Source: Enterobacter chuandaensis
GTDB lineage: Bacteria; Pseudomonadota; Gammaproteobacteria; Enterobacterales; Enterobacteriaceae
Assembly (NCBI RefSeq): GCF_003594915.1
Contig: NZ_QZCS01000002.1
Coordinates: 124,001-188,000 of the forward strand
Length of the DNA: 64,000 nt
Reading direction: 5' to 3'
Part shown: positions 58,013-64,000 of the stretch, piece by piece
Position numbering within the stretch: the first letter of the stretch is position 1
Layout of the letters: each line of letters opens with the position of its first letter
Made by a program: the position numbers and the translations under genes
The notes under the pieces: generated by a model
The model's input: only the letters and a program-made list of their open reading frames with translations
Told to the model about the DNA's origin: nothing
Databases searched by the model: none

Positions 58013-59254
58013 TCACCCCAGATACTCAATCACCGACAGCCCGCCGTTATAATCTGTGCTGTAAATAACCCCCTGCGCATCCACAAACACGTCGCATGAC
58101 TGGATCACCTGCGGACGATTTGGCCGCGTGTCCATCATTCTTTCCGGCGCGGCGGGCACCAGCGCCCCCGTCTCCACCGGTCGATACGGATTGGAAATGT
58201 CATATGCGCGCACGCCCGCGTTCTGATACGTGGCAAAAATCAGCGTCGAGCTGACAAAACTCCCTGGCCGGTTCTCGTGCAGGTTATGCGGGCCGAAATG
58301 CGCCCCTTTCGCCACGTAGTCAGTTTCGTCCGGCTGCGGGAAGGTAGAAATACTTACCGGGTTCGACGGCTCGCGAATATCAAACAGCCAGATCAGCTTC
58401 TCGCCGTCCTCCTGGTTGTCCAGCACCGCTTCGTCCAGCACCACCAGCAGGGAGCGGTCCGGCAGCGGCAGCGCGGTGTGCGTCCCGCCGCCAAACGGTG
58501 GGCTCCAGTTGCGGTGGCTAATGAGCTTAGGCTGGGTACGATCCTTCACGTCCAGCAGCGTCAGGCCGCCGTCGCGCCAGCTGCCGTACGCGGTATCCCC
58601 CGCGATAATCGCGTGGTGCAGCGCGTAACGTTTCCCTTCCGGCCAGTTCGGCTTCTCCCCTTCTGCCTGGTTCATCCCCGGCAGCCACCAGCGCCCCGCC
58701 ACCTCGGGCTTACGCGGGTCCGCCAGGTCGATGGTCAGGAATATGTAATCGGTAAAGCCGTCGATCAGCGCTGACACGTACGCCCAGCGCCCGCCGACGT
58801 ACCAGATGCGATGAATGCCGATGCCGCTCAGCGACAGAAAGCCGATTTCGCGCGGCCTGTCCGGTGTGGAGATATCAAAAACGCGAAGCCCGGCGCTCCA
58901 GCCTTTGTTCTGCACGTCGCTGACGGTCTCCCCCACCTGGCGGGTGTAGTAGACCTTCTCGTCAGCAAAGCGCGCATCGGCAAACAGATCCCGGGCGTTA
59001 ATCACCAGCAGCAGGTCGTCATGCGCCTGTAAATGGACGTTCCAGGTGCCGGGCGGCGCGGGCACGTAGCCTGCCGCTTTCGGGTTCTTCGGGTCGCGCA
59101 CGTCCACAATCGAAAAGCCCTGCGACACCATATGTCCAATATACGCAAAGCCGCGGTGCACCATCAGCTGAACACCGTCCGGACGCCCGCCCTGGTCGCT
59201 ATGGCCAATCAGCCGCATATTGCGGCTGTATTCTGGCGTAGGAAGCCTGCTCAT
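58013..59254 (-). CDS. LVIVD-repeat beta-propeller protein
   Basis: 413 aa with about six repeats of the form (V/F)xD(I/V)xxPxxP, for example FSIVDVRDPKNPK, LRVFDISTPDRPR, LTLLDVKDRTQPK, IWLFDIREPSNPV and VRAYDISNPYRPV, so a beta-propeller is expected. No signal peptide or membrane helix is visible, so it appears cytoplasmic. Histidines are grouped (HHAIIAG, GTHTALP, GAHFGPHNLHENR), which could bind metal. It overlaps the solute-binding protein gene by four bases and is the last gene of the ABC operon. Function unknown. Confidence 0.88.
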   Translation of the reverse strand: MSRLPTPEYSRNMRLIGHSDQGGRPDGVQLMVHRGFAYIGHMVSQGFSIVDVRDPKNPKAAGYVPAPPGTWNVHLQAHDDLLLVINARDLFADARFADEKVYYTRQVGETVSDVQNKGWSAGLRVFDISTPDRPREIGFLSLSGIGIHRIWYVGGRWAYVSALIDGFTDYIFLTIDLADPRKPEVAGRWWLPGMNQAEGEKPNWPEGKRYALHHAIIAGDTAYGSWRDGGLTLLDVKDRTQPKLISHRNWSPPFGGGTHTALPLPDRSLLVVLDEAVLDNQEDGEKLIWLFDIREPSNPVSISTFPQPDETDYVAKGAHFGPHNLHENRPGSFVSSTLIFATYQNAGVRAYDISNPYRPVETGALVPAAPERMMDTRPNRPQVIQSCDVFVDAQGVIYSTDYNGGLSVIEYLG

Positions 59255-60315
59255 TTATTTTTCGCTTCCAGCGTCGCAAACCACGGCGCGATGAAATCTT
59301 CCGTCTGACCCCAGCCCGGAATGATTTTCCCCAGAGACGCCACGTTCACCGGGCCCGGCTGGGCGGTCAGCAGCGCCTGCGGAATAGCCGCCGCTTTGAA
59401 ATCGTAGGTTGCCGGCGTCGCTTCTCCGGCAATCTTATTGGCGATCAGACGCACGTTGGTCGCGCCAATCAGCTTCGGATCTACCGCCACGCTCACCTTC
59501 CACGGGCTACCCGGCTCGCGCATCAGCTGCAGATCCTGATTGGAAATGTCGATGCTGTAGAGCTTGATCTCGGTGCGGCCGTTCTCTTTCAGCGCCTTAT
59601 ACGCGCCCTGGCTGAAGGCGTCCCAGGTGCCCCAGATAGCGTCGATTTTGCCTTTCGGGTATTTCGCCAGGATCGCGCCTACCTTGTTGGCGGTATCGCC
59701 CTGCACGTCAGAGGAGACCGCGCCGATAGATTCCAGCTCTTTGATATCCGGGTACTGCTTTTGCAGCTCTTTATAGGCTGCCTGACGGCGCTCCATCGGC
59801 GGGAAGCCCGCCACCCACAGCTTGACGATATTGGCCTTGCCGTTAAAATCTTTCGCCAGCTGGCCGAAGGAGAGGTTCGTCAGGGAGGCATCGTCCTGCT
59901 GGGTCACGGTCACGCCCGGGATCTCGCCGTTCACGGCGGTATCAAACACGGCGACCTTGATCCCGGCATCCACCGCCTTCTTCACCAGCGCGGTGGAGTA
60001 CGGGTCGCGTCCCTGAGAGAGAATAATCCCGTCGTATTTCTGGCTAATGGCCTGGTTAACAAAGTCCTGGAATTTGGCATCATCGCCGTTGCTCAAAAAG
60101 GTGCTGACCTTAAAGCCAAGCTTCTTCCCTTCCTGAATCGCCCCGGCAACAAACTGCGTGGTGTTGTCGTCCGAGCCCAGGTTACGGATCACCGCGATAC
60201 GGATCGGACCGTCGTGGTTGGCAATGGCAGCAGGAACCGGCGCGGGCGTAGCCGCGAAGCCCGGCAGTGCCGTGAGTAACCCAAGAGCCACCAAAGAGAG
60301 CGCAATCTTTTTCAT
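59251..60315 (-). CDS. Ribose-type ABC transporter substrate-binding protein
   Basis: 354 aa. A signal peptide (MKKIALSLVALGLLTALPGFA) precedes a type 1 periplasmic sugar-binding fold. The FVAGAIQEGKKLGF, YDGIILSQGRDP and AIWGTWDAFSQGAYKAL blocks resemble RbsB relatives. GGGATAAAAA precedes the ATG. It follows the permease after 19 bases. The ligand cannot be read from sequence. Its place beside mtnK and mtnA suggests methylthioribose or a related pentose derivative, which is inference. Confidence 0.88.
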   Translation of the reverse strand: MKKIALSLVALGLLTALPGFAATPAPVPAAIANHDGPIRIAVIRNLGSDDNTTQFVAGAIQEGKKLGFKVSTFLSNGDDAKFQDFVNQAISQKYDGIILSQGRDPYSTALVKKAVDAGIKVAVFDTAVNGEIPGVTVTQQDDASLTNLSFGQLAKDFNGKANIVKLWVAGFPPMERRQAAYKELQKQYPDIKELESIGAVSSDVQGDTANKVGAILAKYPKGKIDAIWGTWDAFSQGAYKALKENGRTEIKLYSIDISNQDLQLMREPGSPWKVSVAVDPKLIGATNVRLIANKIAGEATPATYDFKAAAIPQALLTAQPGPVNVASLGKIIPGWGQTEDFIAPWFATLEAKNK

Positions 60316-60334
60316 TTTTTATCCCGTTGTGTTG

Positions 60335-61330
60335 TCAGCGTTTTTGTATGTAGGTAATCGCCAGCGCCACCGCGAGCACCAGCCCTTTTATAATGTCCAT
60401 GGCGTAATACGGCACGGAGAGCATCACCAGCCCGTTGGAGAGTACGCCGAGGATCACCGCCCCCACCAGCGTCCCCAGCGCGTTCGGCTTGCCGGAACCT
60501 GCCAGCGAGAAGCCAATCCACGCCGCCGCCACCGCATCCATCAGATACCCGCCGCCCGCGTTCACCTGCGACGACCCGATGCGCGAGGCCAGCAGGATCC
60601 CGCCCAGCCCCGCCAGCAGCGAGGCGATCACGTAAGCCGCCACCTTGTAGCGCGTGGTGCGAATGCCGGAGAGGCGCGCGGCTTCGGGGTTGCCGCCGAT
60701 GGCGTACATCCGGCGTCCGTGCGTGGTCAGCGACAGCCCAAGCTGCGCCAGCAGGGTCACCGCCAGCATGATGATGACGATGGTCGGCACCTGCCCCAGC
60801 AGGCTGAACGCCGCCGGAATGGTGCCTTCCGCCATGTCGCCGCTCGGCAGCACCATGTTCTCGGTAATCGACCCGCCGTAGCTGTAGGTCATCGCCACGC
60901 CCTGAATTACAAACAGGCTGGCAAGCGTCGCGAGCATGTCCGGAATACGCAGGATGACGATCAGGAAAGCGTTGAACAGCCCCACCAGCGTGCAGAGCGC
61001 GAGGGTGATCAGAATCGACTCGGTGGTACCGAAGCCGTGCCAGACGAAAAGGGAAATCACCAGCGCGTTCGCCAGCGAGGCGGTAGATCCCACGGAGAGG
61101 TCGAACCCGCCGACGGTCAACGAAATCGACACGCCAACGGCAATCACCGTCACGATGGCAATTGAGCGCAGAATGTTGATGATGTTATTCGGGTCGAGGA
61201 AGCTGTCTGACGCCAGGCCAAAGACGGCCACCAGCGCGACGACGGTCAGCAGCATGCCCCACTTATAAAGAAAATCAAAAAGTTGCTGACGGCCAGACGC
61301 CGCCGCGGTCACTGAAAGGGCCTTGCTCAC
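60335..61330 (-). CDS. Ribose-type ABC transporter permease
   Basis: 331 aa from a GTG at 61330 after GGAGGAACG. The GTGA overlaps the stop of the ATPase gene; the longer frame to 61417 is antiphase ATPase sequence. It has about ten membrane helices of the RbsC/BPD_transp_2 family, with VGVSISLTVGGFDLSVG near residue 70, LASLFVIQGVAM and GSGKPNALGTLVGAVILG near the C terminus. A single permease gene implies a homodimeric channel. Confidence 0.9.
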   Translation of the reverse strand: MSKALSVTAAASGRQQLFDFLYKWGMLLTVVALVAVFGLASDSFLDPNNIINILRSIAIVTVIAVGVSISLTVGGFDLSVGSTASLANALVISLFVWHGFGTTESILITLALCTLVGLFNAFLIVILRIPDMLATLASLFVIQGVAMTYSYGGSITENMVLPSGDMAEGTIPAAFSLLGQVPTIVIIMLAVTLLAQLGLSLTTHGRRMYAIGGNPEAARLSGIRTTRYKVAAYVIASLLAGLGGILLASRIGSSQVNAGGGYLMDAVAAAWIGFSLAGSGKPNALGTLVGAVILGVLSNGLVMLSVPYYAMDIIKGLVLAVALAITYIQKR

Positions 61331-62829
61331 GACGCCGTTCCTCCGGTTGAATAATAAAGTAGTGTCTCTTCGCGGGCCTCGGCCCCGGCGATCTCCGCCA
61401 CGATGCGCCCGTCCCACAGCACGCAGATGCGGTCACACAATCCCACCAGCTCGGCAAACTCGCCCGAGGCGTAAATCACCCCTTTGCCCTCGCGCGCCAG
61501 GCCGTCGATCAGCTGGAACAGGTCGGTTTTGGCCTTCACGTCCACGCCTTTGGTCGGCTCGTCGAATATCAGCACACTGGCGTCATTACGCAGCCATTTA
61601 CCGATGGCGACCTTCTGCTGGTTGCCGCCAGATAAGCGGCGCAGCACCTGCCCCGGCCCACGCGCACGCACGCCGACGCGGGCAATCACCTCTTCCGCCC
61701 AGCGCCACGCCTGACGATGGCCGAACAGGCTCCAGCGCGAAAAGCTGTTATCGGCGGACACGGCCAGGTTCATGCTCACCGGCTCATCGATAAAGATGCC
61801 CTCTTTGCGCCGCTCTTCCGGCACCAGCGCCAGCCCGCGCAGCACGGAATCTGCCGGGTCACGCGGTTTCCAGTCCTGATGGTTCAGCTCGCCGCGCGCC
61901 ACGCGGCTTTTGGTGGCGCCAAACAGCGCCTTGCAGAGTTCGGTTTTCCCCGCCCCCGCCAGCCCGGCAATGCCGAGGATTTCACCTTTGCGCAGGTGCA
62001 GGGAGATATCTTTCAGCAGCGCGTCGTCGTGCAGCCCCTCAACGCGCAGCAGCGTCTCGTCGCCGTGCGGCGGCCGCGCGGGCGGATAAATATCGCTCAG
62101 CACGTGGCCAAGCATCTTCTCAACGATCTCTTCGCCGCTCAGATCCGCCATCGGACCGGACTCAATCAGCTTGCCGTCGCGCAGCACCGTCAGGGTGTCG
62201 CAGATGGCCTTCAGCTCGTGAATGCGGTGGGAGATAAACACCACGCCGATCCCCTGCTGCTTTAAACGTCTCACTACCGCAAACAGGCGCTCGCTTTCGT
62301 GCGCGTCCAGCGGCGCGGTGGGCTCATCGAGAATTAAAAAACGGCAGTGGTGTGACAAGGCGCGTGCCAGCAAAATCTGCTGCTTTTCGGCCAGGGAACA
62401 GCTGTCGATGGCGCGGCGAACGTCAAGTGACACGTCGAGCTGCGCCAGCGCCTGCCTCGCCTGCTGGCGAACGGTGCGCCAGCGGTAGCGATGCCCCGGC
62501 TGCGCCAGCTGGTCGAGCATGATATTTTCGGCAATGCTTAGCCCCGGGATCAGCGCCACGTCCACTTCCTGCTGCACGAGGTGAATACCCAGCCGCTTAG
62601 CGTCCAGCGGCTCGCGGATGGTTACCGGATGGTTGTTGATGCTGATCTCGCCCTCATAGTGGTCGTGCGTCCCGCACAGCACCGCCATCAGCGTTGATTT
62701 CCCCGCGCCGTTGGCACCGGTCAGCGCGTGTACCGACCCGCCGTTCAGGGTGAAATCCACGCGCGACAGCGCCTGAAAGCCGGAAAAGGCCAGGCTGATA
62801 CCGCGCATTTCAAGGCGACTGGAAACCAT
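61327..62829 (-). CDS. Ribose-type ABC transporter ATPase (duplicated)
   Basis: 500 aa from the ATG at 62829 (MVSSRLEMRGISLAF), the usual RbsA length. Two ATPase halves: the first has Walker A GANGAGKST near residue 40 and Walker B FLILDEPTAPLD with a degenerate signature (SLAEKQQ); the second has GLAGAGKTEL near 290, LSGGNQQKVAIGKW near 403 and LIFDEPTKGVD. The frame is open far upstream, but that part is antisense to hcxA. It is the first gene of an ATPase-permease-binding protein-LVIVD operon whose promoter region carries met-box-like repeats. Confidence 0.92.
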   Translation of the reverse strand: MVSSRLEMRGISLAFSGFQALSRVDFTLNGGSVHALTGANGAGKSTLMAVLCGTHDHYEGEISINNHPVTIREPLDAKRLGIHLVQQEVDVALIPGLSIAENIMLDQLAQPGHRYRWRTVRQQARQALAQLDVSLDVRRAIDSCSLAEKQQILLARALSHHCRFLILDEPTAPLDAHESERLFAVVRRLKQQGIGVVFISHRIHELKAICDTLTVLRDGKLIESGPMADLSGEEIVEKMLGHVLSDIYPPARPPHGDETLLRVEGLHDDALLKDISLHLRKGEILGIAGLAGAGKTELCKALFGATKSRVARGELNHQDWKPRDPADSVLRGLALVPEERRKEGIFIDEPVSMNLAVSADNSFSRWSLFGHRQAWRWAEEVIARVGVRARGPGQVLRRLSGGNQQKVAIGKWLRNDASVLIFDEPTKGVDVKAKTDLFQLIDGLAREGKGVIYASGEFAELVGLCDRICVLWDGRIVAEIAGAEAREETLLYYSTGGTAS

Positions 62830-62929
62830 CCGCGTAAATCCTTCATTACTCTTCTGATTTATCGAATTTTTCACAGCTCCGGTTGACTGACAACGACGGA
62901 AAAGGCATAAGATAAAGCGAAATATTATT

Positions 62930-62953
62930 AGCCATCCGGATGTCCAGACATAA
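62930..62953. promoter_or_regulatory. Candidate MetJ operator between ABC operon and hcxA
   Basis: AGCCATCC, GGATGTCC and AGACATAA are three adjacent 8-mers, each matching the met-box consensus AGACGTCT in five of eight positions. The run closely resembles the weak tandem boxes in front of E. coli metA. It lies in the 159-base divergent region, 35 bases before the hcxA ATG, and overlaps a possible minus-strand promoter ending TAATAT. Less certain than the other two operators. Confidence 0.6.
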
Positions 62954-62988
62954 CATCGGGTTAGCGCTTGCGAAAAAAGGACAACATC

Positions 62989-64000
62989 ATGAGCAACACC
63001 GACATCCGCGTCGTGCCCGGCCCGGCGAACTACTTCTCTCATTCCGGCAGCCTTGCGCAGCTGGATAACTTCTTTACCCCGGAACAGCTTTCCCGCGCGG
63101 TGTGGATTTACGGCGAGCGCGCAATAGAGGGCGCGCGCCCGTTCCTGCCGGAGAGTTTTAACGCACCTGGAGCGAAGCACCTGCTGTTTAAAGGCCACTG
63201 CAGCGAGCGTGACGTCACCCATCTGGTGAATGAATCCGGCAGCGATGCCAGCGTGGTGATTGGCGTCGGCGGCGGCGCGGTGATGGATACCGTCAAGGCC
63301 GTGGCGCGCCGCCTGGGGGTGCCGTTCGTGGGCATCCCCACCATCGCAGCCACCTGTGCGGCGTGGACCCCGCTCTCCGTCTGGTACAACGATGCCGGCC
63401 AGGCGCTGCAGTTTGAGATCTTCGACGACGCCAACTTCCTGGTACTGGTGGAGCCGCAGATCGTCCTCAATGCTCCGGCGGAATACCTGCTGGCGGGCAT
63501 CGGCGATACGCTGGCGAAGTGGTACGAGGCGGTGGTATTGGCACCTGAGCCGGAAAACCTGCCGCTGACCGTGCGGCTGGGCATCAACGGCGCGCTGGCG
63601 ATCCGCGACGTGCTGCTGGAGCACAGCGAGGAAGCGCTGACTGACCAGCAGCGCGGCAAACAAACCCAGGCGTTCAGGGATGTGGTGGATGCCATTATTG
63701 CCGGCGGCGGGATGGTCGGCGGCCTGGGCGAACGCTATACCCGCGTGGCGGCGGCGCATGCGGTCCACAACGGCTTAACCGTACTGCCACAGACGGAAAA
63801 ATACCTGCACGGCACCAAGGTGGCCTACGGCATTCTGGTGCAGAGCGCCCTGCTCGGCCAGGACGACGTGCTGGCGCAGCTGGTGACGGCGTACCGGCGC
63901 TTCAACCTGCCGACCACGCTTCGCGAGCTGGACGTTGATATCAATAACCGCGACGAGCTGGATAAGGTTATCGCCCACACCCTGCGCCCGGTGGAGTCGA
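62989..64000 (+). CDS. hcxA: Hydroxycarboxylate dehydrogenase HcxA (YbdH), N-terminal part
   Basis: Iron-containing/glycerol-dehydrogenase-like NAD(P) enzyme; E. coli HcxA reduces short 2-oxo acids. It starts MSNTDIRVVPGPANYFSH after AAAAGGACAACATC. The frame is open to the end of the window: 337 complete codons of about 362. NAD-binding VIGVGGGAVMDTVKA is near residue 95 and metal ligands are in LAGIGDTLAKWYEA and AAAHAVHNGL. In K-12 it is the divergent neighbour of ybdL; here the mtn and ABC genes lie between. A 2-oxo acid reductase near the salvage route could act on ketomethylthiobutyrate, but that is speculation. Confidence 0.93.
   Translation, partial: MSNTDIRVVPGPANYFSHSGSLAQLDNFFTPEQLSRAVWIYGERAIEGARPFLPESFNAPGAKHLLFKGHCSERDVTHLVNESGSDASVVIGVGGGAVMDTVKAVARRLGVPFVGIPTIAATCAAWTPLSVWYNDAGQALQFEIFDDANFLVLVEPQIVLNAPAEYLLAGIGDTLAKWYEAVVLAPEPENLPLTVRLGINGALAIRDVLLEHSEEALTDQQRGKQTQAFRDVVDAIIAGGGMVGGLGERYTRVAAAHAVHNGLTVLPQTEKYLHGTKVAYGILVQSALLGQDDVLAQLVTAYRRFNLPTTLRELDVDINNRDELDKVIAHTLRPVES

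Noticed and set aside
61327-63768. A single 813-residue minus-strand frame spanning the ABC ATPase and the region opposite hcxA
   Set aside because: Only the part from 62829 downward matches an ATPase. The upstream 313 codons are antisense to hcxA, whose own frame is well conserved, and result from high-GC codon bias.

Overview
The window is a chromosomal segment from a member of the Enterobacteriaceae. Its left 52 kb follows the E. coli K-12 order from nagA down to ybdL almost gene for gene. Protein lengths nearly all match the E. coli ones, but codon use is more GC-rich, a complete methionine-salvage (mtn) cluster is present, and ERIC, REP and CCCTCACCC-type repeats occur. Together these point to an Enterobacter/Klebsiella-type genome. 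I cannot fix the genus from sequence alone.

Layout. 1-2.5 kb: end of the nag operon (nagA partial, nagC, umpH/nagD). 2.7-4.5 kb: asnB. 4.58-5.38 kb: a seven-tRNA operon (Met, Leu, Gln, Gln, Met, Gln, Gln). 5.4-8.2 kb: ubiF and miaB. 8.2-12.4 kb: ybeZ-ybeY-ybeX-lnt behind a candidate heat-shock promoter. 12.7-16 kb: the gltIJKL glutamate/aspartate importer with a GcvB-type leader and the SroC position. 16-17.6 kb: rihA and ybeL. 17.8-22.6 kb: leuS-lptE-holA-nadD. 22.9-29.2 kb: rsfS-rlmH-mrdA-mrdB-rlpA-dacA (ribosome silencing, rRNA methylation, cell elongation). 29.3-32.7 kb: ybeD, lipB, ybeF, lipA (lipoate synthesis). 32.8-39.6 kb: tatE, ybeM, crcB, a predicted 28-aa membrane peptide, cspE, pagP, dcuC, rna, a flavin reductase and rnk. 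39.7-48.3 kb: ybdR, uspG, a DmsABC-like molybdoenzyme operon whose chaperone gene carries an in-frame TGA, then ahpF and ahpC. 48.3-52.9 kb: a structured intergenic region, ybdO, the IbrA/IbrB-like pair ybdN-ybdM, and ybdL.

The most interesting part is 52.9-64 kb. In E. coli K-12 ybdL and hcxA (ybdH) are divergent neighbours. Here about 10 kb lies between them: mtnBCD, mtnA, mtnK, a ribose-type ABC importer and an LVIVD-repeat protein. With ybdL as the final transaminase this is a complete route from methylthioribose to methionine. Three clusters of MetJ-type 8-bp boxes sit at ybdL/mtnB, mtnA/mtnK and ABC importer/hcxA, so the cluster looks like one methionine-repressed regulon. The importer is a good candidate for a methylthioribose transporter, which is inference from context.

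Other points of note are the nonsense codon in the TorD-like chaperone gene, a possible unannotated structured RNA upstream of ahpC, an ERIC element between the met boxes and mtnB, a diverged second tRNA-Gln(CTG), and the absence of E. coli neighbours (cobC after nadD, dsbG next to ahpC, the citrate lyase genes near dcuC and rna).
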